Below, piece after piece: positions 22,287 through 33,574 of a stretch of 64,000 bases of DNA (position 1 is its first letter; each line of letters starts with the position of its first letter). The notes below the pieces were generated by a model that was not told the origin of the DNA, made no database searches, and saw nothing but the letters and a program-made list of their open reading frames with translations. The DNA comes from Brachycybe producta (taxonomy: Eukaryota; Arthropoda; Diplopoda; Playtdesmida; Andrognathidae). The stretch spans positions 5,713,996-5,777,995 of the forward strand of contig JAUPFP010000010.1 of assembly GCA_036925085.1 (NCBI GenBank), in the 5' to 3' direction. The translations under genes and the position numbers were made by a program.

Positions 22287-22528
22287 ACTCCTTGACTTAC
22301 AAAAAGAGAAGCAATGGCGAATTTTGTAACAAAAAAAACTTCACAAGTGTCAAGATTGTTTTTAAGGAATTCACAGTAATGTCAGTAATAACTGGTGTAA
22401 TTTTAGCACCTCACAGTTTCAGAGATTACCTGAGAAACCTAGAGTGCACATAAATCACAGTGTGAAAGTCACATAACAATCAGGAGCTCGATGTATGTCC
22501 CCTCATATAGAAAAACTCTGTTTCCCTA

Positions 22529-23190
22529 TACATACTTGTGTTTAACACACAAGCGCACACATGCATACATGTGCATTCACATGCATACATTTATACATGT
22601 GCGCACATTTGCACACGTACATACACATTTGCACACGTGCATACACATTTGCACACGTGCATACACATTTGCACATGTGCATACACATTTGCACACGTGC
22701 ATACACATTTGCACACGTGCGTGCACATGTGTGCACGTGTATGTGTGTACACATGTGTGCACGTGTATGTGTACACATGTGTGCATGTTTATGTGTGTAC
22801 ACATGCACGCACATGCGTACATGTGCATACACATGTGCACACGTGCATACACATGTGCACACGTGCATACACATGTGCACACGTGCATACACATGTGCAC
22901 ACGTGAATACACATGTGCACACGTGCATACACATGTGCACACGTGCATACACATGTGCACACGTGCATACACATGTGCACACGTGCATACACATGTGCAC
23001 ACGTGCATACACATGTGCACATGTCCATACACGTGCGTAGACATGTGTGCAGAAATGTGCGCACGTGCATACACGTGCATACACATGTGTACAAGTGCGT
23101 ATATGTGCATAAATGTGCGTTCTCATGTGCGTATGTGCATACACATTGCGTGCATGCGTGTACATGTGCATACGCAAGTAACAATGCAAG
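22529..23190 (+). repeat. Tandem array 1, 20-bp unit, alternating purine-pyrimidine
   Basis: The core repeats ACACGTGCATACACATGTGC at least nine times (22810-23035), flanked by CATTTGCACACGTGCATACA variants and GTGTGCACGTGTATGTGT variants. Almost every step alternates purine and pyrimidine, a Z-DNA-prone pattern. The array lacks stop codons in most frames, so all ORFs here are artefacts. Confidence 0.95.
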
Positions 23191-23290
23191 AAAAATGATT
23201 GTTTGATACATGAAAGTGTATATTAAAGCAATGGAGGTCTATAGGGTTCCCTGAATCCCTTGTTTTAGTTATGTCGTTCTTGTATTTAAT
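23191..23290 (+). repeat. Tail of unit P, left copy
   Basis: TTTGATACATGAAAG, then TAGGGTTCCCTGAATCCCTT: the reverse complement of this block occurs at 23935-23990 next to array 2. The words AGCAATGGAGGTCTATAGG also resemble the head of the unit. Confidence 0.7.
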
Positions 23291-23677
23291 GAGCAATAAC
23301 TTAATTTTAAATAACCATAAGTCTGTCTGTCTATAATGCTGTACAAACAAGGACAAAAACAAGTAAGCACGTCGAAATTTATATAAATTTGAATAAATGA
23401 ACGGCTTTTTTTCGCAAGGTCAACTATATGTTGCACCCTTCCCATCCAAGAACCTCATGATATTAAATTGGAGAGAGGAAAATGTTGGAAAGTGTAGAGA
23501 GGGGGAGAGAAACGTGGAGGGGGAAAAGTGGAAGGGGGTGACTGAAATTGAAATGAAAGGAGTAAAAAAGGAACAAACGACGCGCATGCACACACCAGAG
23601 AAAATGAAAAGCTCATTTTCTCTTATAAATATAAAAAGGGGAGGGGATAACAGTAGCAAAATTAAACTAGAATTTAT

Positions 23678-23823
23678 CACAGGCAATTGTGTGCCCAGCA
23701 TTAGAATTTCTTTTACTCAGCCCTTTTATGAACGTCATCAATTTCTAATTGGTTTGTTACTTGGTCTGACGTCATAAAAGGGCGGAAGAAAAGAAATTCT
23801 AATGCTGGGCACAATTGCCTGTG
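23678..23823. repeat. Inverted-repeat (MITE-like) element at the centre of the P pair
   Basis: The left arm (23678-23738) starts CACAGGCAATTGTGTGCCCA; the right arm (23768-23823) is its near-perfect reverse complement, ending GGGCACAATTGCCTGTG. The spacer is about 30 bases. A one-armed copy lies at 35340-35445. Confidence 0.85.
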
Positions 23824-23904
23824 AATTTCGCTCCCGTCATTTGTGATGGTTTACCCCACTAGTCACTTTAATACAAGTAATAAAAATTAACTTAATGAAC
23901 ATTT

Positions 23905-23997
23905 TTCAGTGAGGGTCATTCCACATTACATCAATAAACAAGGGATTCAAGGAACCCTATATGCTTTCATATATCAAATAACCAACTTTTTTCATTG
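23905..23997 (-). repeat. Tail of unit P, right copy
   Basis: On the minus strand: TTTGATATATGAAAG, then TAGGGTTCCTTGAATCCCTT, matching the left copy tail. Confidence 0.7.
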
Positions 23998-25383
23998 TTA
24001 TATGTGTGCGCATGAGTACGCACATGAACACACGTGCGCACATGCGTATGCACATTTACACACGTGCGCACATGCGTATGCACATTTACACACGTGTGCA
24101 CTTGCGTATGCACATTTACACACGTGTGCACTTGCGTATGCACATTTACACACGTGTGCGCATGTGTACGCACATGTACACACGTGTGCGCATGTGTACG
24201 CACACGTACACTTGTGCGCATGTGTACGCACACGTACACTTGTGCGCATGTGTACGCACACGTACACACTTGTGCGCATGTGTACGCACACGTACACACT
24301 TGTGCGCATGTGTACGCACACGTACACACTTGTGCGCATGTGTACGCACACGTACACACTTGTGCGCATGTGTACGCACATGTACACACTTGTGGGCATG
24401 TGTACGCACATGTACGCACTTGTGTGCATGTGTACGCACATGTACGCACTTGTGCGCATTTGTATGCACATGTACGCACTTGTGCGCATCTGTGTGCACA
24501 TGTACGCACTTGTGCGCACATGTACGCAAGTGTACGCACGTGTACGCACATGTACGCAAGTGTACGCACGTGTACGCACTTGTGTGCATGTGTACGCACA
24601 TGTACGCACTTGTGTGCATGTGTACGCACATGTACGCACTTGTGTGCATGTGTACGCACATGTACGCACTTGTGTGCATGTGTACGCACATGTACGCACT
24701 TGTGTGCATGTGTACGCACATGTACGCACTTGTGTGCATGTGTACGCACATGTACGCACTTGTGTGCATGTGTACGCACATGTACGCACTTGTGTGCATG
24801 TGTACGCACATGTACGCACTTGTGCGCATTTGTATGCACATGTACGCACTTGTGCGCATCTGTGCGCACATGTACGCACTTGTGCGCACATGTACGCACA
24901 TGTACGCATCTGTGCGCACATGTACGCACTTGTGCGCACATGTACGCACGTGTACACACATGTACGCACTTGTGTGCATGTGTACGCACATGTACGCACT
25001 TGTGTGCATGTGTACGCACATGTACGCACTTGTGTGCATGTGTACGCACATGTACGCACTTGTGTGCATGTGTACGCACATGTACACACTTGTGTCCATG
25101 TGTACGCACATGTACACACTTGTGTCCATGTGTACGCACATGTACACACTTGTGTGCATGTGTACGCACATGTACACACTTGTGTGCATGTGTACGCACA
25201 TGTACACACTTGTGTGCATGTGTACGCACATGTACACACGTGTGCGCATGTGTACGCACATGTACACACGTGTGCGCATGTGTACGTACATGTACACACG
25301 TGTGCGCATGTGTACGCACATGTACACACGTGTGTGCATGTGTATATAGATAAACACATGTATGTACACATGTACATGACATA
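23998..25383 (-). repeat. Tandem array 2, 30-bp unit
   Basis: About 1.4 kb of 30-bp units built on TGTACGCACTTGTGTGCATG followed by TGTACGCACA, with variants (CACGTACACT, TTTGTATGCA). The period is a multiple of three and the units contain no stop codon on either strand, so several overlapping ORFs of 400-500 codons appear on both strands. They are not genes. Confidence 0.96.
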
Positions 25384-25990
25384 GTTACATGTGATGCGCA
25401 TGCGTCATTCATTTGTAATAATATGGGTTTAAAATGAAAATACGTCACATGTATTCTAATATACAAAAATAATAACAGAACACAAAAAGGAACACCCCTC
25501 CTGAATAATAGAAAAGTCCCCCCTTTCGATTGCTACAACTGGAAAGAGGAAGAATCTCGATTTTTTGAAAAAAAATTACGATTTTGAAAAATCTAAATTT
25601 TATATATCAAATCGCTCTAAAATTTCAAGTAAATTTTCCAGTTTCTTCGTCAGAATGTGTACATCATTTTAGGTCTGATGACATTTTATTGTAGGTGTCC
25701 ACGTTTTCGAGTTGTTCGACCCACAAAAAATTATGACCAAAAACTAAAAATTTGTTTCTAAAAAATTCATAAAAAAATAACCCCTGGGTAAAATTTTCTA
25801 AGCAATTTTCTGAGCATCATATTGACCCACGGAATCAAATAAAAAATACTGCATGTCTTTATCTCGTTTCGGTCTTGAGTTGTTCGAGGAACAAAATCGG
25901 GGTTCCGGACACACACACACAGCCACACAGACATCCTTTTTTGCCCCTTTTCTTGCATGATCCTATATACCTCCATTGCTCTAAAGAGCA
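25384..25990 (-). repeat. Head of unit P, right copy
   Basis: Read on the minus strand it starts AGAGCAATGGAGGTATATAG at 25987 and repeats the block order of 20483-20976, ending next to array 2 with CACATGTAACTATGTCATGT. It contains about 130 bases not in the left copy. Confidence 0.85.
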
Positions 25991-26228
25991 ATGAAATGAA
26001 ATGAAATTTTAACCTGACAACCTTTTATTTATATACCATTTTATACACATGTTGTAATTGTAAAAAAAAAATGATACTCCCAATTCCTTTTTACCATATG
26101 TTATAGTTTAAACGTTATACATTTGCAAACTTTAAAAAATGGCAAAATTTCAGTGGCAGCATTTTACAAAAAAGTCAAATATCAGTGACAGCAATTACAA
26201 AAACGTCATATCTCAGTAACCACTGAAG

Positions 26229-26880
26229 ATCATCATCATCATTTCCTGCACCATTTCCGCAGTTTGCAGGGTCAGCCTTCCGGGTTCTATCTCCCCACCC
26301 CTTTCGATTTTGTGCCAAACTCACAAGAAACTCCCCATGCCCCCATGTCCCGTTTTACCACCACATTCCAAGCTTGTTTGGACTTTCACCCACACCTTTT
26401 AACCCCAAGGTCCAACCCCAACACTTGTTTAAGCAGATCATCCTCCAGCTCATCCTAGCCCTACACTTCCTCTGATAGTCATTTCTGACGCTCTCCTTTC
26501 TGCATTACTCCACACATAAACCTTAGCATTAGCATTTCAGCAACCTGCAGTCTATCCTCTTGCCTCTTCTTGGCTGCCTAACATTTTGACCCATACAACA
26601 TAGCTGGTCTAACCACTGTCTTATAAAACTTGCCCTTTAGTTTTATAGACATCCTCCTCCTGTCACATAATACCCCACATGCCTGTCTCCACTTATGCCA
26701 ACCTACTTTGATCCTGTTTGTTATATCTAAATCCATGTCACCATCATCATCATATTTAAACTCTTGCCCCTGTTGCATTAATTAGGGTCCCCAAGTCTAA
26801 GCCCATCCTCTGCCTCATTGTTCCCATCCCATCTGAATTTCTTGTATTCTCTGTTTTGGCCCTACTTATTATTAATCCCC
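26229..26880 (-). pseudogene. RTE-like LINE, 3' part of the RT gene and tail
   Basis: On the minus strand the frames read ISRAKTE (about 26860), then DGDMDLDITNRIKVGWHKWR, GVLCDRRRMSIKLKGKFYKT, VVRPAMLYGSKC, and VAEMLMLRFMCGV in the next part. This is the end of the RT/thumb region typical of RTE-type LINEs. The element ends in a (GAT)n tail at 26229-26240, common for that clade. Frameshifts and stops break it. The upstream RT core is at 29521-29704, beyond an inserted LINE. Confidence 0.8.
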
Positions 26881-26919
26881 TACAAAAGAACACTTAAACT
26901 TTACTAATAATGACTTAGG

Positions 26920-29409
26920 GGCATCACTCCATAAAAATCCCAAGTTGTTCTGGAAATATGAAAAAATCTCAACAAAATTCAAAATAATATAACTCAGGGT
27001 GGCTGATTTTTTTGATTTTTTTTTAAAAATCAAATAAATCGATTTTTTTGATTTAAATCAGATTTTTTTGATTTTTTTTTCATATATGTGAAATATTAAT
27101 TTTTTTTATGACGGTGTTGGCAAAAATGAGTAATAATAACATTGTTAATTGTTAAGTTGTTAGTAAAATAATTACAAACCAAGAAAAAAAATGTTAATAA
27201 ACATTCAAATTTGAAAATAATAAGTTTCAAGCACTTTTAATTTAACTTTCTAAACGTAAACACGAGCTTTGCAGCCTTTTCAGTTCCCAAAGTAAATCAG
27301 TACCTCAAAGGTAAACTGTGTTGTCACTTTTTTAAAAAAAACACAATTTTACATCTTCATAAGATGTAAAATTTTTTTTTTTTTTAAAACAGCTTGTCAA
27401 GTTCTACCAGCAGTAAACAGTGTTAAGTCGACGGTTTTAAACATCGGCCGCTAGATGGTGGTATACCATGTTAAGTCCTATTCCATCAATGAAGAGAAAA
27501 ACTTTCAAACAACTCCACTGTAAAATTTAGGTTTGGTGACTTAACACAGTTTACCTCTGAGGCTCCTAAATAGATTACTATTACTATTTATATGTATGTA
27601 TCTCTTTAATAATTTTTCCACCAGTCAATTGGGGATACTTCCTCAAGTATATCTTCCAAAAAAATAATGCATTAATCTCTAAACATAGAGAAAAATTACT
27701 GGAACTGTTTTATTTTTATTGTAGAATTTAAATGTTGAAATAAATGTTAATATTTTTTTTTAAAAAAATCATTTGATTTAAATCACTGCCACCCTGATAT
27801 AACTTCAATTATAACACCACTTGGTGATGTCTGTACTGACAAACAGGTTATTGCAAGCACACTTAACGATTATTTCCAAAGTGTCTTTCATGCTAATGAT
27901 GGCAATGAGGAACCACAACTTGGAACCTTATCTCATGTCATGCCTGATATAATCATAAACTCCACAGGATTACAAAATTTGCTTTGTATGTTAATAAATC
28001 AGCTGGTTCAGATGAAATCTCGCCAAGATTGCTAAAGGAGCTGGTCACAGAAGTTAGCTCTTTTTTAAGAAAACTTTTCCAAGATTCCCTTGATAGTGGT
28101 ATACTGCCTATGGCATGGAGGCAAGCAAATATCTGCCCAATTCTTAAAACAGGAGATAAAAATTGTCCAAAGAACTATAGACCCATTTCTCTGAACTCCA
28201 TTGTTTGTAAAACTCTCGAGCATATAATTTATTCTAATACAATCAAGCATTTAAAAAAACCATAAATTAATTCCTGAAAACCAGCATGGTTTTCGAAAAG
28301 GCAGATCATGTGATACCCAGCTAGCACTATTCATCCAAGACATACAATCTGGCTTGGATAGTAAGAGCGAATTTGACTTGGTATTTTTAGATTTTGCAAA
28401 AGCATTTGATACAGTGAAGCATTCACTACTAATTAAAAGAATGATGACTTTTAACTTAAATAAACAAGTAATTTTGTGGACATCATCATTCTTATCAAAT
28501 AGACAACTGCGAGTCCAAATTGATGGTGCTGTGTCAGACTGGGCTAAAGTAACATCTGGTGTACCTCAGGGTAGCATTCTTGGACCACTGCTTTTCCTTC
28601 TGTTCATAAACGATCTGGCAGACAGATGCAACAGTACGATGCGTTTGTTTCCAAATGATGCTGTTGTTTACAAGAGGATTAGGGATAATGAGGATAGTGA
28701 AGTCTATACAGTGTTGAAGAGTGGTGCTTTGAGTGGCATTTACAACTGAATTGGAGTAAATGCAATGTTATGCGAGTTTCCAGAAAGCGAGAATCGTTCA
28801 TGGCAGATTACACAATGGGAGATGTTCAGCTAACCCATGTTGATACCATCAAATATCTTGGCTTAACCTTGTCCAAGAACATGCTTTGGAAAGATCATAT
28901 AACCAAAGCAGTTGCCAAAGCTAATCAAAGGCTGCAGTTTGTCCAACGCACCCTTAAACATTGTAAAGAAAATGTAAAGAAGGTCTGTTACTTTACCCTA
29001 GTTAGACCTATCTTAGAATATTGTTCCCCAATTTGGAGCCCATTTAGAAATAATCTAAAACAAGAAATAGAAATGGTGCAGCGCAGGGCTGAAAGATTTG
29101 TAAAGGGACGGAATGCGTATACTGACAGAGTATCATATATGCTCCAAGAGCTAGAATGGGAATCATTAGCAGGCCGAAGAAATGAGCAAAGCCTCGCTCT
29201 TCTGGGACGTTAGCTGTCTTGGGATAACATTACCCTGCTTAATGGTTTACTAACTAGAAATCCTTGTAAAGGTAGATTTGGGCATTCAAAAACTTTCAAA
29301 GAATTAATGGCTAGGACTGATGCATACTTTTGGTCTTTTCTTCCTAATGTTATTAGACTATGGAATTCTCTTCCTGTGAATAGTTGTGTTCTGACGATTT
29401 CAATTTCAT
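26920..29409 (+). pseudogene. CR1-like LINE ORF2: reverse transcriptase
   Basis: Coding starts with a NPKLFWKY block (about 26935), is cut by the MITE, resumes near 27810 (TDKQVIASTLNDYFQSVF), and continues through AGSDEISPRLL, CPKNYRPISLNSIVCK, FDLVFLDFAKAFDTVKHSLL (28363 on) and SGVPQGSILGPLLFLLFIND. The catalytic FADD-type box reads FPND, so one aspartate is lost. The C-terminal part has YLGLTLSKNMLWKDHI, a VRPILEYCSPIW block and, after one in-frame TAG at 29211, the LPNVIRLWNSLP ending. Two frameshifts occur (near 28260 and 28745). Confidence 0.85.
26995..27796. mobile_element. hAT MITE nested in the CR1-like LINE
   Basis: The 802-bp element starts CAGGGTGGC and ends GCCACCCTG; the ends are rich in GATTTAAATCA-like words. 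An 8-bp duplication, ATATAACT, flanks it (26987-26994 and 27797-27804). No transposase is encoded. Confidence 0.9.
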
Positions 29410-29520
29410 GATGATGTCTTATTTTCAAATAATGACAATCAGTCGTGATTGGGAGCAATCCCTCCCTGCCACATGGCTTTCGAGCTGATTGCAGGTGTAT
29501 TTAATTGAATTGAATTGAAT

Positions 29521-29704
29521 TCTAAGGCATTCCTGGTTTCCTCTAAATCTGCCTTGGATTCACTAACTAATACTGTCATCTGCAAACGGCATACACCAAG
29601 GTGCATCATGACCTACCCCAGTCAGTAATTCATCCAGTACTAAAATAAATAGATATGGACTAAGTGCTGAACCTTGATGCACCCCAATTCGTACCTTAAA
29701 CTAA
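29521..29704 (-). pseudogene. RTE-like LINE, RT core fragment
   Basis: On the minus strand the sequence encodes [20 protein letters not shown], later [10 protein letters not shown]: the QG..LSP motif and the FADD catalytic box of an RTE-type reverse transcriptase. It joins in order with 26229-26880 once the CR1-like LINE is removed. It is 5'-truncated near 29704. Confidence 0.85.
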
Positions 29705-30120
29705 AGCTGTACCGAGCCGATTTTGCCGATTTACTGCTAATCGGCAAAAATGAGATCGACGAACAAATGTTAACCGATTACCGCACTCAACAATTAGGTC
29801 TGCTCGAGATAAAACGGCAACGGTGAAGGGTCAATCAATTTATTACCAAGTTTATCACTAATTCATCTATAAAAGAAAATCGTTGTCTTACTATTGCGTT
29901 GTAATTTAAAACATTGCATAACACCAATGGTATTTTAATGGGATATAGACATTTGCCCTATAAACACTTGCCATAAAAGGACATTAGCCATAAATCCACT
30001 TGCCCTAAAACAATTTGCCCTAAAAGAACGTTTACCCTAAAAGAATGTTTGCAATAAAAAGACGTTTGCCCTAAAACCACTTTTTCCATGTTTTCACAGT
30101 TATGTATGAGACGCGTTCTA
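29705..30120. repeat. Non-coding DNA with TTGCCCTAAAA repeats
   Basis: Between about 29952 and 30085 the words TTGCCATAAAAGGACA, TTGCCCTAAAACAA and TTTGCCCTAAAACCACTTT recur at roughly 20-bp spacing, six to seven times. The first 100 bases contain short CCGATTTTGCCGATT-type inverted words. No gene. Confidence 0.6.
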
Positions 30121-30154
30121 GGTTAGTGGAAAAGTCGTCAAAGGGTGCCCTGAA

Positions 30155-30440
30155 GTAAAGATGTCACACCTGGCCAGGGACTATAAAGGATACCCTAACC
30201 ATGTTCTGAGAGAAGAACAATTGCATATTTTGATGTCATGGGCAGAGGCCCTGTATCGGGTCCTAGCTACGTGTTTTATGCTTCGTTGTCCTGGGAGGTC
30301 ATAACCTTTCCGCATATGCTTTCCAGAAACTGAATAAGTTCGTTTAATAAATATCTTATATTTTAAATCTACAGCTGGGTCTCGAATCTGATTATTTCGG
30401 GTTAACTAGGGTCGAATATGAGCTGCGGTAATCCACTTTT
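30155..30440 (+). repeat. Possible diverged LTR
   Basis: TGTCACACCTGG is followed by an ACTATAAAGG TATA-like box (30180) and AATAAA (30345), and part of the text resembles the E4-family LTR order. No duplication or second copy is seen, so the call is weak. Confidence 0.3.
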
Positions 30441-30654
30441 CGAACCACCAGGAGACAGTCCACGGACGAACCCACCGACCCGATCGCATCCGTCTTGTTC
30501 GCAGCAATTTAGCCATCGAACTCGGCTCTGAAACTTTGCATGGTCGTCTTGATCTAGAGTTCATTGAGAGACATACCGCCGTATGGTCCCATCAGCAGGG
30601 AGTCAAAAAGGTATTAAATTTGGTCTGTGTTGTCTTGCAAGTTATCTTGTAGAC

Positions 30655-31100
30655 CAGTGGTCCCCCAACCCCCGGGCCGCCGACTGGTATCGGTCCGTGG
30701 ATCAAATGGTACCGGGCCACCCAAGGAACATTAAATTATTTCCATTTTCTGCAGTGACAGCAAACAAAACAACGGAATAAACTGGACATAAGCAACACAC
30801 TTTGGGTGTCATTGTCTCCTATTACCCCCAGATGGAACCGTCTTGTTGCAAAGAAACAAGCTCAGGGTTCCCATTGATTTAGCGTTCTAGTGAGTTAAAA
30901 TGTTAAATCACTTTATATTCATTTTTTTTATGTAACTGTATTTTATTTTGAAGGCATATTTAAATACAATTAAATTAAAACTATTAAATCAAAACAATCT
31001 AAAATATAAACAATCAACGTCCCCCCCCCTCAGCGGGCCGCGGTAAAATTATCAAACGTTGACCGGTCCGCGGCGGCGATAAAAAGGTTGGGGAGCACTG
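30655..31100. mobile_element. hAT MITE with CAGTGGTCCCCCAACC ends
   Basis: The 446-bp element starts CAGTGGTCCCCCAACC and ends GGTTGGGGAGCACTG. Its 8-bp duplication is TTGTAGAC at 30647-30654 and TTGTACAC at 31101-31108 (one change). The CCGGGCCGC/GGTCCGTGG terminal text resembles, from memory, a hAT MITE type common in fish and some other vertebrates. It is non-coding. Confidence 0.88.
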
Positions 31101-31394
31101 TTGTACACTACACTGGGAATATAGGCCTACTGCATGCAACATTTCTGTTGTCGCTCTTCCAGTTAAAGTGCAATGAATTTTTTGTAGTTGCATTGTCATA
31201 ACTTCATTACTTTTGGTGATTTACTTTTTCAATGCTGAATGAAATGAATCGATTTTCTACCTATTACATCGTCCACTTTTAAATTCAAAACTTCAATACC
31301 TGTTAGTTTAAATTGTAACAAATAAAACAAATTACTACTGTAAATTAGGTAACTCATTTAGTTACAGGTATTCATTCTACGGTTTACCTTGCAC

Positions 31395-32344
31395 CAACGA
31401 TCTATAAAGAATAGATTGGCAATGTCATAGACATCAGCGCCCCCAAACTGAGGCTACTGCAGCTACGCACCGCCATGACAGTTATAGGCAGAAATGACAG
31501 TGATCAGCAGTCAAATACATTAGGGGTCATACTAAAAGGCAGGATGGGCAGAAAAGGCAGAATTTCGTTATTTCTGGGAAGGTCGCGATATTTTTGGGCA
31601 GGTGAGGGTAATCGAGGGTAGGTGGGGGTACTAAATACTAAACTTAACCATTACCTGCCCAAAAACAAATTTCCGGAATTTTAAAAAAATTTTAAAATTT
31701 TTTGTATAGGGCAGAATTTCGTCATTTCTGGGCAGGTTGCAATATTTTTGGGCATGTGAGGGTAATCGAGGGTAGGTGAGGCTACTCCCTACTAAACTTA
31801 ACCATTACCTGCCCGAAAAAAACATTTCCGGAATTTTAAAAAATTTTTGAATTTTTTTGTATAGGGTAGAATGGGCAGAATTTCGTTATTTCTGGGCAGG
31901 TCGCGATATTTTTGGGCAGGTGAGGGTAATCGAGGGTAGGTGGGACTACTACCTACCAACAGTGAAAAAGCAAATGACTGTAACAGCAACAGCTAACAGC
32001 TAACCAAATTAATTATTTTCAAAGGCCATTGAATAAATCACGTTTAGGTACGTATTTTATTATTCATGTTAAATATGTGTATTTTGGTATTTAATTGTGT
32101 GAAATAAATAATTAAATTTTATTGTATTGTATTCAGTATAATTTTACGAGTAGGTTACATAAATAATGAACAAATACATTAAATGTGCAGTTCCTTTTCT
32201 GAAAAAAATAAGAATATATGAGTTTGCTATGAGCAGCCCATAGGCAATTAAGAGCTTTTTGCCTTTTACTGTCATGGCCGCCGTAGTGTTCAATTCGCCT
32301 CAAAATGGCGTCTTAACTCCCAATCTATTCTTTATAAATCGTTG
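31395..32344. mobile_element. hAT MITE with internal 160-bp tandem repeats
   Basis: The 950-bp element begins CAACGATCTATAAAGAATAG and ends with the reverse complement (one change), flanked by CCTTGCAC at 31387-31394 and 32345-32352. Inverted similarity continues for about 100 bases. The interior holds three copies (near 31557, 31711 and 31874) of a 155-165-bp repeat containing CAGAATTTCGTTATTTCTGG and GAGGGTAATCGAGGGTAGGT. Confidence 0.9.
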
Positions 32345-32352
32345 CCTTGCAC

Positions 32353-33574
32353 AACAATTATACAAAACAAGTATTTTGTTCATTGTGCAAAACGTGAAAA
32401 ATGATATCTACTGTATATGCCAAACATTTCCTAGGGCTCCATTTACAGTTTATTATCCGTACAGATATCCCTTATGTGACGACCTGGTTTTGTACATACC
32501 GCCAAAATGGTGGTCCACCAGGGGGCATCATGGAGGAGTGATGACACCCTACCCGTGCATACAGCAACCCATACACAGAGTATTAGAGCCTGGTAGACAT
32601 TGTAGAATTCTTGTGCTTTTGCCAAGTTGGCATTACAGCTATCTTGGATTCCTTTTATCTGTGTAACTTGATTGTACAGCTGGCCAAGGCCTGGCCTACT
32701 GTAGCATGTAAATACATTCCTGATCTGCATAACAGACGGAATTCCTTACCCTACGGAATTGTCATATACATGACCTATAGAATCACCTACGGAATTCCGT
32801 ACCCTGATGTAAATGAGAATTCCGTAGGGTAGGAAATTCCATCTTTTATACCAACCCAAAATTTATTTATTATGATTAAGCAATTAGGTTCGAAGCGATT
32901 GAGAACGTCGGTATTTGCGTTCTTAAATAAGTTACAGGGGTATAACGACAACCGAAACAACCAAAATGGTCTGCACAAGCAGCAAACGATGTGTATGTCT
33001 GTATGAGCAACAGACAAGTAAAAACAAGATAAAAAACATGATGGCACATGTAGAGGCATGTTTCAATGTGGTTACTGTGGGTGCCTTTGAGCATGGTAAC
33101 CTATTTGCATTGGGAGAATCACTATAAGAGGCTAGTTGCTTCTACAAACAGCAACACATTTAGAATACACAAAATTACTAAAACTGTTGGCACCATCGAA
33201 AGTACATTAACGACTGTATCTGCACTGAAACATACGAACCATACACACTAATTTGTGTCTTACATCATTTTAACTTGTCTGCCGCTCTTTCATATCGTCT
33301 GATACTCATACACATCATTTTGGTTATTTTTGTCGCCGTTCTACCTTCGTCACTGTAATTATTTGGGAACATAAACACCGACATTCTGCAACGCCTCCAA
33401 CCAAAAGGAAGTTCGCCTATTTCTCAAATCAAATTAACACTCGTATATTCCCTACGTTGCTACAATATTGTACAGTCCAGAATATTCTAAGGTTGTTGCG
33501 CTAGTCTCATACAATGCTTCTAACAGTTCAACAAACGTAGGCATTCTCAATACAAATGAACTAATTACACAGCC
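32353..33574. other. Non-coding DNA with a short palindromic repeat
   Basis: Near 32738-32842 the arms GGAATTCCTTACCCTACGGA and TTCCGTAGGGTAGGAAATTC are inverted around a second palindrome (ACGGAATTCCGT), a hairpin of about 100 bases. No gene is supported elsewhere. Confidence 0.55.

Larger units (their letters stand above)
20977..22528. mobile_element. Insertion within the left copy of unit P
   Basis: A 14-bp direct repeat (TACATACTTGTGTT at 20963-20976 and 22529-22542) brackets this segment, which is missing at the same point of the right copy. It contains a 96-bp tandem duplication and LTR-C. The 14 bases resemble the array sequence itself, so a chance repeat is possible. Confidence 0.5.
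26881..29520 (+). mobile_element. 5'-truncated CR1-like LINE
   Basis: The segment begins inside the coding region and ends with a TTGAA microsatellite (29500-29520) after GAGCTGATTGCAGGTGTATT, as in CR1-type 3' ends. It interrupts the RTE-like LINE: minus-strand codons for ...RNALE are on its right and the following ISRAKTE on its left. It contains a hAT MITE (26995-27796). Length without that insert is about 1.8 kb. Confidence 0.85.

Noticed and set aside
22810..23035. CRISPR-like regular repeats
   Set aside because: There are no unique spacers and the setting is eukaryotic; it is a simple tandem repeat.
22491..23211. Open frames of up to 235 codons across array 1
   Set aside because: Same cause: 20-bp tandem repeat without stop codons.
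23909..25466. Open frames of 400-500 codons on both strands (Cys/His/Thr-rich)
   Set aside because: They are products of a stop-free 30-bp tandem repeat; several frames are open at once and no start context or domain exists.
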